Made by a program: the position numbers and the translations under genes. Source: Siphonodentalium dalli (lineage: Eukaryota; Mollusca; Scaphopoda; Gadilida; Siphonodentaliidae). Taken from it: a stretch of DNA of 64,000 bases. Shown here one piece after another: positions 8,797-18,215 of the stretch. How positions within the stretch are numbered: the stretch's first letter is position 1; each line of letters begins with the position of its first letter. Under the pieces are notes generated by a model. That model was given only the letters and a program-made list of their open reading frames with translations, was not told the DNA's origin and searched no databases. Location: the NCBI GenBank assembly GCA_032622095.1, contig CP136066.1:59238609-59302608 (forward strand), written 5' to 3'.

Positions 8797-11700
8797 ACAC
8801 ACCAACCTGACCCGCCCATGTGCGAACCTGTTTACTAAATCGCTCGAATTAAAGCCACATATTGGTGTTGATCTCGTCCACTGTCGAATGCCGATTCAAT
8901 TAGCTGGATGTTGGCATTCGCATGTAAATGTATAACAAGCATATTATGATACACACACGATACATAATAATATAATCCGGGACGTTCCTGGATGAGGTGT
9001 CCACCTTCGAATTCCGCTTGCTCCCCACCCCATGAAACGAAACAGACACTGTGTGGGAACGTGTACATGATTATTGATTATGCACCCCTTGTGTTGGAAT
9101 TTTCCAACAACCGGTACCTAAAAGTTTTCTAAAATGACATCTATTATGATTGCAAATTGTTCAACTGATGACCATTTCAGCAAATATAATAACGAAGTAA
9201 GAAATTTCACGGTAAATTCTGGTTGGAAAATCAAAGAATCCGAACATATTTGGGACTAAATTCACAATAGATTTTGACCCAAGATATAAGTTTTCAACAA
9301 CCCCACCCTACTACATCTCTGCATTATAATGGAAATAAAATTAATCGGCAAACCGAACCGAACACGGATTCAAACTTAACCTGTATTTGCACGAGGGCAA
9401 TGATTGTTTTGAAGAATCGGACGGCTGTAAATATAGAACCAAAATACTCATCAGTTTTCAAGGACCATCATCATGACTGTGGCAAAAAATGGCGGACAAT
9501 ATTTGAAATTGATGCGTGTCCCTATCCAGTAAGCTCAAATTCGGCATAATTATTATTTATTTAATTGATTACTTTAATTATCACCTGAGACGGACACGTC
9601 CGATTCGTATCGATGTGTGTTGAAATGGGCAATACCGACATTACGTCAGAAAACAGACATCGGGATTAGAAAAGGTGCTTGGCCAGCAAAGTAATCAGTT
9701 TCCGGCATATTATCTCATTGACATGGACAACATAATTGGGGTCAGACAAACGAATAATCAAGATAACTGTAAGCTTGACCGATATATTGGTCCAAGCAAA
9801 GGGTGTGTGTGAATGATGGGTGATTTCCATTGTCGCCGTGGTTGGAATGGAAACAAGTGTGTATAATTTTGGTGTCAAAGTTGTTGATATAGGATTACTA
9901 AGTCTTGTCTATCGTATATACATTTCAGTGGTGTCGGAATCATTCATGGAAGTTATATATGACCTTCCTCGAGTGGACGACAACCCCCCCCCCCCCTACG
10001 GGGTTCGATTGTACCATTCGCTCTCGGCAGGTCATTCCCTTCCAATGACTCCGACCTCATGTGGTAACCAATACGTCTCAAGTTGAAATGACAAAAGATA
10101 AAACTGAAAGCCACACATGGGATTGTTACTCTTTTTATAAACATTTACCTCTATTTATCATACTATATTTTTTAAATATATATACATGTAGTAACATTCA
10201 AATGTTGTTTTGTTTCTAAAATAGAATGTAAGAGTTAAGTAAAATTATGTCAACCGAGAGGCAATGCACACGAACTGCCATTTGTTCTAAGAATTGTAGG
10301 TAACAGGGAACTATGGGAGAAAACGCGAGTGAAAATAGCATTACTTGTACATTTAATCGACGCTTGGGGCGAAATCGGGGCCGATTTTCAAGTTTGATCT
10401 GATATCTCAACGTTCCATTACGATATACACATGGCCATTTCGGTAAGAAATGAGAAGTTGAAACAATGAACACTCACATTGAATCGGTGCCTCCACAAAT
10501 CTGACATACTATTATTGACATCATGCATATACAACTAACCTGACCATGTACAATATCTTTTTACGTGCAATCCATCTGGTTTACACGCCAGACTCCACAG
10601 ACGGTCTTCATAACGGTTGATATGGTTACTCATCATCACGTTCAATGCCATTCCATAGTTACACGAAAACGATTGGTTCTGGTCGAATCCGGACTGCATG
10701 TAGTACACGCCGCGCTTCTCAACGTCCGTCTGAAATTATATAAACGGCATGGATAAAAACAATACAAGGGAAGGCTCTGAATTATACAAGGAACATCAAT
10801 TTTACCATACACGACGTCGTGTTCGTGGGGTTGGATTATCTGTCCCAGAAAAATCCAGGGAGTGGTAATCCTAACCCGCGACCATGCATGTCCTTGACCT
10901 GTTCTCGCTGTTCAAATCGTCACTCGTGGATCCCCAGTGTATAAACCGTACAAGCAACTTATCGGAAGTAGCTACCACCGAGGCGAGACAATTATATTCT
11001 TTTAGATCAACATATTTCTGACTAACAAAAACAACAACATAATACAAGTTTTCTGACTGGACAGACGGATTACCAACAACTATACACGTAAGTATATATT
11101 GTATATACATATTTGCCGATCCCAAGCGGGTCCCATTTGAGCGAACGACTTTTTGTAGATAAAAATGGCCTTCGATCACTTCAGAAAATAATTTTCTCGC
11201 AAAAACGCCCTCTTTCAATGTAATTTTAACACATATATAGTATCCGTCGGAAATCCCACTATATTGCAAGGGAAAGGCCGTATGTTTGCAGCTTATATTG
11301 ACATTATCTGGGCTCGGGTGTGTTCACAATCTGAAAGTAGAGACTATTTATTTGGATGCCCCACTCATCAGTCACTGTATACGCCTGGTCGTGTACGACG
11401 ATAGTCACCTGTCGTGACGTTATACATGAATCGTACAGTAATTATATGTTCCTTTCGACCCATTTAAACATAATTATGTCTTCGAAATGTCACGTCATTG
11501 AACTTATATACTCTGCCTGAATCAAACAAGGTATTCCTATTAACATTTAGTGACTTTTATTCGACTCCGCATGTAACAAAACTGTATTGGGGCGGCTATA
11601 TCTTATATTATATGATGAAATTGTGTATACGTGTGGATTTACTAACACAAGCTAGAGTTCGTATGTACCTTATATGTGCGGCGATGTGGCGAGGTGTCGA

Positions 11701-12194
11701 GACTGGGAGTGCTTTCTCTATGTCGGCTGGCCAGTCCCGAAATATCCAACAAGTGTGAGCTTCGAGTTGCACCTCTTGGGTTGGAATTTTCAGATAGGGA
11801 CTCACTGGCAAACGATTTTAGAAATTATTTACCCCCCCCCCCCACCTTTCTCCATTGGTAAATCGATCTATAGTTTCATATTGACAATTTCCACATATGG
11901 GCTAAATTTTAGTCCGAAACATCAGCATGGGTTTATTGGAGACACTGTTATCGATAAGACACACAATTGGCTGTCATATAGTACGAGTAACGATGCTATG
12001 CTTTTAATTTGTTATTTTGCAAACAATATCATGTATAATTTCGAGTAAAATGCCAGCAAATGTTCGTTACAAAATATTTCATTTTAAAAGATTTCAAAAT
12101 CACCGATGGGCCTGGTCAAAATAAGGCAACGTTTAGTCTAAAAATGTGAGCATAACTAAATAGTCCTGTATCTATAAACAGCATCATGCCAAAT
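8797..12194. other. Non-coding or unrecognised stretch
   Basis: I see nothing that I can name. The longest frames are a 132-codon minus-strand frame at 10871-11269 and a plus-strand frame at 11674-12048. Both are of a length expected occasionally by chance, and neither shows a signal peptide or known motif. C-homopolymers lie at about 9986-9998 and 11832-11843. If the candidate exon at 8740 is real, this would be its intron. Confidence 0.4.
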
Positions 12195-12558
12195 TGTGAC
12201 CCGCCATATCAAATCCAGTCGTAACAATTTTTTATCATTTTTTTTTAATAAATGTTTCTTACATTTTTTAGGACATAAAATAAAAAACATCCATTACCCT
12301 GCAGGGAGCCCCACACATATATAGAAGCATATAGAAGAGTGTCGTCTGCTCATGTTTGTCTGGGCTCTGTATAGGTAAAATTATAAAATTGTTAAAGAAT
12401 ACAAGAAAAAATTATTAAAATTGTAAAAAATTGTTAGGCCAATGCATTCTCTTATATATGCGAGGCGACCTATGGTCGACTCGCATATATAAGAGAATGC
12501 ATTGGCACAGGGTAAAAAAAATCCCGACTTACGACTGGATTTGATATGGCGGGTCACA
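12195..12558. mobile_element. Palindromic MITE, copy 1 (TGTGACCCGCC family)
   Basis: The terminal inverted repeats of about 30 bp begin TGTGACCCGCCATATC at both ends. A strong internal palindrome at about 12439-12508 pairs CCAATGCATTCTCTTATATA with its complement around GACCTATGGTC. The interior carries 'ACCCTGCAGGGAGCCCC' and 'GTCGTCTGCTCATGTTTGTC'. Compared with the two other copies, this one lacks the left-hand hairpin. The flanks repeat AT, or AATT if the repeat is taken to start at GTGACC, so the target duplication is short and AT-rich. No ORF. Confidence 0.88.
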
Positions 12559-12682
12559 ATTGGCAATCGATATCCAAAGCTGTTGTGGACCGAGAAGACT
12601 TGGTCTAACTCGTATAATGTTCACGACGTATGCACATAATGATTAGGTGTCGCTTGTCATGGCAGTCATGGCTGCTACCTTA

Positions 12683-13225
12683 TTATTTTCTTTCGAGAAC
12701 GTTCTGTCGTATAGTTACAAAATAAGTTGTAAGTAAATAAGTATGTACCTCTGCATCGACTCCCCTCTCTTCGGGTGCCTGTTGCTGTTCGCCCTCAACA
12801 CTGTCTCCTCCTCGAGAGCTCCCTCCTCTGTGTTGTCCCTCTTCCTGGATTAACTCCTTTTGTTGACTTTGTTCCTCTTGTTCACTTTGTTCCTCTTGAT
12901 GGCTTTGCTCCTCTGCGTAACTTTGCTCCTCTTCGTAACGTTGTCCATCTTCGGGACTTGGCCCCACTTCGTGACTTTGCTCCAATTCGTGACTTGGCCC
13001 CGCTTCATGGCTTTGCCCCTCTTCGTGACTTTGCCCCTCTTCGTGACGGTGCCCCTCTTCGTGACTTGGCCCAACTTCGTGACTTTGCCCCTCTTCGTGA
13101 CGTCGCCCCTCTTCCTGGCGCTGCTCCTTTAGCAGGGCCTCTAGTGCATTCTCAATATTTTGTTTCAAATCCTGAGCCTGGATTGCACACACTACCAACA
13201 TCAGAACTAACACGACAAGCTTCAT
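12683..13225 (-). CDS. Secreted hexapeptide-repeat protein (Glu/Gln/His-rich), probable exon
   Basis: I chose the Met at 13225 as the start because it opens a clean signal peptide, MKLVVLVLMLVVCAIQA, with likely cleavage before QDLKQ. An upstream in-frame Met at 13249 would add eight polar residues ahead of it. After a short helical stretch come about 15 hexads of the type SHEEGQ, SHEVGP and RHEEGQ, drifting to SHQEEQ and SEQEEQ. This is an 18-bp minisatellite in the DNA. There is then a G/S/E/Q-rich tail. The mature part has no cysteine. A possible splice donor (GAG|GTACAT, phase 0) lies at 12748, so the last roughly 20 residues (HTYLLTTYF...) may be intron read-through. The function is unknown; extracellular matrix, mucus or coating roles are guesses only. 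It could also be a chance frame in a minisatellite, but the signal peptide argues against that. Confidence 0.6.
   Translation of the reverse strand: MKLVVLVLMLVVCAIQAQDLKQNIENALEALLKEQRQEEGRRHEEGQSHEVGPSHEEGHRHEEGQSHEEGQSHEAGPSHELEQSHEVGPSPEDGQRYEEEQSYAEEQSHQEEQSEQEEQSQQKELIQEEGQHRGGSSRGGDSVEGEQQQAPEERGVDAEVHTYLLTTYFVTIRQNVLERK
12860..13130. repeat. 18-bp coding minisatellite
   Basis: On the plus strand the unit is a variant of TTCGTGACTTTGCCCCTC, repeated about 15 times with frequent substitutions that fit the hexapeptide pattern on the minus strand. Because the unit is a multiple of three without stops, other frames on both strands are open too. Those are shadows of the minus-strand frame. 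Confidence 0.85.
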
Positions 13226-13249
13226 TTGAATATTTCTATAAACCTGCAA

Positions 13250-13791
13250 TCGAATTAATCGTGAAGCTTATAATATTAGATGTATTTTGGAGCGCAAATC
13301 AGCATGAGACTTTAACCCTTTCTTTACTAAATGGATTCTCCCACCAAATATCTCCTATGTATTGCTTTGGCTCTTTTGGAGGGAACTTCATTTGTATCAT
13401 AATGTAGAGACATATTTGTAAGTGCATGCTATAACATCATACCCAAATATATTATCATCACGAATAAATCAGCCAGAAATAGGTCAGCTCAATGGACACA
13501 ACTGTTCATATGAAACCTGAATCGCCCAACCGTGAAACTATCAACTGGCAATATTAAAGTTATGGTGATCAGCTTGGATTTGTTTGTGAACCCATGACAT
13601 AGAACACATCTCACCCCAGTCTTTATCTGACCAAACAGCATAAAATTTACAGTCTCAGATATAGAAATTGTCGGTTGTCTTTCTTGGTAAATAAAGCATT
13701 TTCGTTTTTTATAATGGCCATGTGGTCGGTCTCAATGTAGACAATATAATTTGGGGTTGATGATTTCATGCATAAAAGTAACTTACATAAT
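13250..13791. other. Non-coding stretch upstream of the secreted-protein exon
   Basis: No gene is seen. It would contain the promoter or a 5' intron of the minus-strand secreted-protein gene, but I cannot identify a convincing TATA box or initiator. Confidence 0.4.
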
Positions 13792-14073
13792 TTAAAGTGG
13801 TACTTTACCCTAAATATGGTAATTCACGGGAGCATCTCCTTTTATTTTCAACAGAATCTATGCAACAAATGAATGAATTTGAGTCATGGATTAGCGGAGT
13901 CATAAATTCATTTTCATTATAATTACCAATGTAATTGCATCGTTCATAGAGCACATGAGTGTATTTTGTACTAATCCATGGCTCAAATTCATTCATTTGT
14001 TGCATAAATTCTGTTGAGTATAAAAAGAGATGGCCTCATAAATGGCCATATTCAGTGTACAGTACCCCTTTAA
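13792..14073. mobile_element. TTAA-flanked palindromic MITE
   Basis: TTAA lies at 13792-13795 and at 14070-14073. Just inside, the ends are inverted repeats of about 25 bp: AGTGGTACTTTACCCT at the left against AGGGGTACTGTACACT at the right (reverse strand), both running on to 'ATATGG'. An inner inverted repeat pairs 13838-13900 with 13972-14035 ('AACAAATGAATGAATTTGAG' and its complement) around a loop of about 70 bp. Non-coding. The TTAA target suggests mobilisation by a piggyBac-type transposase; that is an inference. Confidence 0.78.
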
Positions 14074-14795
14074 GGTGAACTCGCTCAATGATATAGTTAT
14101 TGTTTAAACCCGATATTTCAGAACGGTGTTTAAGAATAGGAACTATTTTTCTGTCAAACAATTCGAACATGCTTTAATCCATATGACATTTTTTCTGCCA
14201 ACTTTGATGAGCTGATACATGGCTGGTGTTGCTTTTTCGCACATCTTTTATTTGGAAAAGTTAAAGGCCCACATAATTTTCGAATCTCCAAGTCACATTA
14301 TATACAACATATTCAATATTATATACCACTTGAAAGATGATGGGTGGGTTCCTCGACTCGAATCAAATATTTGTTTACCTCCGAAGCCATATAAATAGTA
14401 ATTTGGGAGCGTTAATTCGGATAATGCATCTTTAAATGGTATAATCGACGTGGAAGGAATTCTCGGCAACAGTAGAGGCTTGCCACATTCTTCCAGATTG
14501 GATAATATTTAATTACCCCACGCATCAAGTTGATTCGCTAAATAGACTCACAGCCTCGCATATATAAGAGAATGCATTGACCTAACAATATTTATCTTGA
14601 CCTTGTACGACAGTGCATTCTATTAATAACGAAACATAATATCATACGATTAAAGGGACCCAAGTCACACGCAGTCGGTAAATGTGTAAAAAAAAATAAA
14701 AGTCTGGAAAAGATTTTCGGAGGGGTTTAAATACTCATTGCGGGATATAGAGTTAGGACGTGGATAATACATACATATTCCAAGTAGAAATAGAT
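14074..14795. other. Non-coding stretch
   Basis: No gene is recognised. It contains a solo fragment of the palindromic MITE (listed separately). Confidence 0.5.
14554..14591. repeat. Solo fragment of the TGTGACCC-family MITE hairpin arm
   Basis: 'CCTCGCATATATAAGAGAAT' followed by GCATTGACCTAACAAT matches one hairpin arm plus the adjacent inner sequence of the MITE family (compare 25777-25812). There are no terminal repeats here, so it is a truncated remnant. Confidence 0.75.
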
Positions 14796-14799
14796 AAAC

Positions 14800-14965
14800 T
14801 TTTATTATTATTATTTTTATTAATATCATTATTATTATTATTATTATATTATATTATATTATATTGTATTATATTATATTATATTATATTATTTTATTTT
14901 ATTTTATTTTATATTATATTATATTATATTATGTTATATTATGTTATTTATATTATATTATATTA
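14800..14965. repeat. AT-only microsatellite, (ATATT)n and related
   Basis: TTA trinucleotides change into TTATA/ATTAT pentanucleotides, then TTTTA, then TTATA again. This makes about 160 bp of nearly pure A/T and spurious Leu/Ile/Tyr frames. Confidence 0.95.
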
Positions 14966-15454
14966 ATTATTGATAGTTCTCCAATATCGACATTTCGCGT
15001 GTTGTAACTATTGTTATATAAACAAAACGGTTACAACGCAAAATGCCTGAAAAATAATCCCTGGCAAATTTGCGATTGTATGAACGTACCCTTAAATTGT
15101 GTGTTACATTAGTCACATATGCCACATTTCAAAAAGAAATTCCAGACAAATTTTGAGAAAATCTATTTTTGAAATATCAAGAATGTGCGTCCAAGCCTTA
15201 CATGTTGAATGGTATAAGCTTTTCTGTGGCGGCTACCTACCTGGTATTTCGAATCAACACGTCGAGTGAACGACTTCGAAGTGACGAACATCGGTCCCTT
15301 CTTGAATATATAGACGGCTGCCATTGAATGACGCGAATAAGGACACCCACTCGAAATTCTGTCAATAAGCCTTTATATACGATGATATCGCGTAATAAAG
15401 TCAAGTGCATTGAAATAAAATTGACTTGATAATCTTGAGATTTTGGTTTGTGGG
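14966..15454. other. Non-coding stretch
   Basis: Nothing recognised. Confidence 0.5.
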
Positions 15455-15605
15455 TGTGTACTGTAGTCATTAAGGCACTGTGTAGGAAATGTTACATCGG
15501 AAATCGTTCTATCGCCGGTTTGTAATGGTTCTTGACTGATTTGTGACGGTTCCTGATGATCGAAATTATACATTTTCACGACTTTTTGACAGTTAAAACG
15601 CAATT
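15455..15605 (+). repeat. Dispersed repeat, copy A (inverted partner at 21300-21440)
   Basis: 'CACTGTGTAGGAAATGTTAC', 'ATCGGAAATCGTTCTATCGC' and 'GACGGTTCCTGATGAT' recur in reverse orientation near 21360-21440 with modest divergence. No terminal structure or ORF defines the element. Confidence 0.75.
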
Positions 15606-16095
15606 TTGAGGCATCTAGGTGATACTTCCATAGTTATTTTCAATCCCATCAGAATATGTGGCACCAATGAGCGTGTTAATAACGAAACGTTCATTGTGCG
15701 AGTCATAACAACGACAAAAACCGCGAATTTTGATAATTGTTTGGGTTCTCTCCTGATCGAGTCGGTTCTCTCCCCATTTAAAAAATCGTTCTATACGGGT
15801 AAAACTATGGCTAATATTTGCCATGGTACATGGTTCAAACTGCCAATTTTGTGAAAGTATACAAAGATAAACACAACAAACTATGCATTAAGTTGAAATT
15901 TGCACAACTTGTCATTAATTTCGATGAATTACATTGCCTTTCTATGCTTATTCAATAACCTGTGTTATGCCTATCACAAAGTCGCCAGCTTGAAAAATAA
16001 CGCTGTTTTGCAGGCCCAACATTTCCATGAGTCAGTAGCCGGTTAACAATAGTGAAATTTCATAGCGCTGGACTTCGGAAAGCGTGAGCGTAGAC
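15606..16095. other. Non-coding stretch
   Basis: No gene is supported. Antiparallel open frames at 15606-15854 overlap each other and have no recognisable motif. Confidence 0.45.
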
Positions 16096-16725
16096 GGGAT
16101 ATATAGAGTTATCTGTCTTGTATTTCATCTCGAAAAACTGCTGAACCGATCCGACTCAAATTTGGTGTGTAGGCCTACTTTGATCCGGGGAACAATATGG
16201 GCGGGTCAAATTTCACGTGCGACCGTGTCCTTGACCTTGACCAAATACGCTCATATAGGCATGTTTCCGGACCTCGACCGATCCCACTCAAATTTTGTAG
16301 CTGGGTCTACTTTGAACACGGGAACAAAATGGGCGGGTCCAATTTCATTTGCGACCGTGTCCTTGACCTTGACCTCGCTCATATACGCTCATATAGGCAT
16401 GTTTCTGGACCTCGACCGATCCCACTCAAATTTGGTAGCTGGGTCTACTTTGAACACGGGAACAAAATGGGTGGGTCCAATTTCACTTGCGACCATGTCC
16501 TTGACCTTGACATCGCTCATATACGCTCATATAGGCATGTTTCTGAACCTCGACCGATCCTATTAAAATTTGGGTCCAATTTCACGTGCGACCGTGTGCT
16601 TGACCGTGACCATATTCGCTCATATAGGCATGTTTCCGGGCCGATCGAACAATAGTTTGTCCAGGCGGAGACGATCACAAATAAATCCCTAAATAGCCCG
16701 GACGAAGAGGGGGCACATCGGCTAG
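16096..16725 (+). mobile_element. Helitron-related tandem-repeat element, copy 3
   Basis: The core has repeat units with a period of 138 bp, measured between CCGATCC words at 16278, 16416 and 16554. The first and last units are partial. Each carries 'CGTGTCCTTGACCTTGACC' or a close variant and 'CATATAGGCATGTTTC'. The left end resembles the other members ('CTGAACCGATCCGACTCAAA'). The right end has GCCCGGACGAAG...GGGC, CACATCGG, then CTAG at 16722-16725, followed by a T. Overlapping open frames here are minisatellite artefacts. Confidence 0.72.
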
Positions 16726-16984
16726 TGTTGTCTATTTTAGTAGACGTATTTTACTCAACAAAAAGCCAAAAATAAGACGTTAAAAGTTCGTTGACACCCA
16801 TACAATTTTCTGATTACGCAGTTTATGAAGTTTATGTCGGGCATCCGCTTGCTGGATGCTGATTATCTAGGTTAAATTCTAGAATTCTAGAATATGCAGC
16901 TATTAAAGCATATACAAGCACGATAACCTTTCACTCAATCATATTTTAGATTGACTAGGGATCTCTGATTTTTTAATAGAAGAT
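16726..16984. other. Non-coding stretch
   Basis: Nothing recognised. Confidence 0.5.
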
Positions 16985-17285
16985 ATAAAAAGCAAAGAAT
17001 CCTATAGTTACAAATATTATTATATGGATGTTAAACCTTTGGTTACTAAATTCGCTGTAATGGGAATTGACTTGAATCCTATTGATTAATTTGTAGGGAT
17101 GCTTAGCTATTAAGTTCAACAAGCAGTAACATATAAAAAAGAGAAAAGAATCATGCAGTTACAAATATTATTATACGGATGTTAATCCTTTGGTGAATAA
17201 GTGTGCTGTAATGAGCAGCGACTTGAATCCTATTGATTCATTTGTAGGAATGCTCAGCTATTAAATTCAACATGCAGTAACAGAT
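16985..17285. repeat. Two-copy tandem duplication, period 151 bp
   Basis: 'GTTACAAATATTATTATA' starts at 17007 and again at 17158. 'GACTTGAATCCTATTGATT', 'TTTGTAGG' and 'CAGTAACA' follow in both units. The units differ at many positions. Confidence 0.85.
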
Positions 17286-17405
17286 TGTTTGAATTATTAG
17301 CTAAACATTCATACAAATGAATCATTAGAAATCAGTGTTATGGGTGTCTTAACTTGGCTATTATAAGGCACATTATTATTCCTCGCTGATAACGTGTCAA
17401 GTGAG

Positions 17406-18215
17406 CAGAGACATGGGCTGGAGGGTCTCCAATATGGGGGCGTCCACCTTGGAATTTCCAACCGCACCATCCCCTTGAAACAGACCAAACTCATGCACAA
17501 GGCCTGGGCTTTGGTTTTTCCCAACTGTATGACACATTATAGCTCTAGATTGTATGCCAATCTGAAGTGAATTGATCAGTAGCCTTTGATTGGCCACCAT
17601 GCAAACCGGGGAAGAAACTCAGGATACATGGGCCTAGTGAGAAAATGTGGATATCTGAACCTGAAAATTGCAAAATTCATCTAGACTGGTTTCAAGATTC
17701 CCAAGTGTTGGAAGTTTCCAACCTGTCGCCCCCACCACACAAGATTGGAAATGTTCCCAACAGGTGGAGAGAGAGATGATTTATTTTGCAAAAGAGCATA
17801 CATTATTTAATGCAAAGCATATTAATTAAATGGAATTAGATTCTGTGTCCATTAAACCAGTTTCTTGCCAATTGGGAGGGGGTAAATGTGATATAGAAAA
17901 CTAGATCACACCTGCTTCCTACTTCATGTCCACCCATCATGAGTTTGGGATCAAATCTAAAGAAGAGGTGTCCATTTGTATATGTCAAATATGGTTGATT
18001 ACATGTTTAAAGTGTAGGAAAGTATGCAAATGTTGGTCTAAAAACGACAAATTCCCCACTATTAAATTGTTGTCAAATCAAACTAAGAGAACAATTTCAA
18101 CATGTTGGTGGTGTTAAATTTCAAACCAATCTATTGTAAGATAAGAAATTTGTAACTGTTGAACATTTTTATCAAAGTTGGGGATAGACACAAATTAAGA
18201 ACCCCTCCAGCCGCG
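17406..18215 (-). mobile_element. Decayed hAT-type element, reverse orientation (relative of 38773-39880)
   Basis: From 17406 the sequence (CAGAGACATGGGCTGGAGGG, then TCTCC and 'GTCCACCTTGGAATTTCCAA') follows, in reverse, the right end of the intact hAT-type copy at 38773-39880. Further in, 'CCAAGTGTTGGAAGTTTCCA' and 'ACCTGTCGCCCCCACCACA' match the reverse of that copy's interior near 39010-39060. The far boundary is uncertain. No target duplication could be fixed and no transposase frame is present. Confidence 0.6.

Noticed and set aside
10871-11269. 132-codon minus-strand frame in otherwise unannotated DNA
   Set aside because: The length is within chance for this amount of AT-rich sequence, with no motif, signal peptide or splice context I can defend.
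12775-13407. Plus-strand 210-codon frame opposite the secreted-repeat exon
   Set aside because: It is the complementary reading of an 18-bp repeat, with no signal peptide or domain. The minus strand has a clear signal peptide.
14760-14966. Leu/Ile/Tyr-rich 68-codon frame
   Set aside because: It is produced by the AT-only microsatellite.
16084-16655. Two overlapping 150-160-codon frames
   Set aside because: Both are readings of the 138-bp minisatellite (a multiple of three) in a Helitron-related element.
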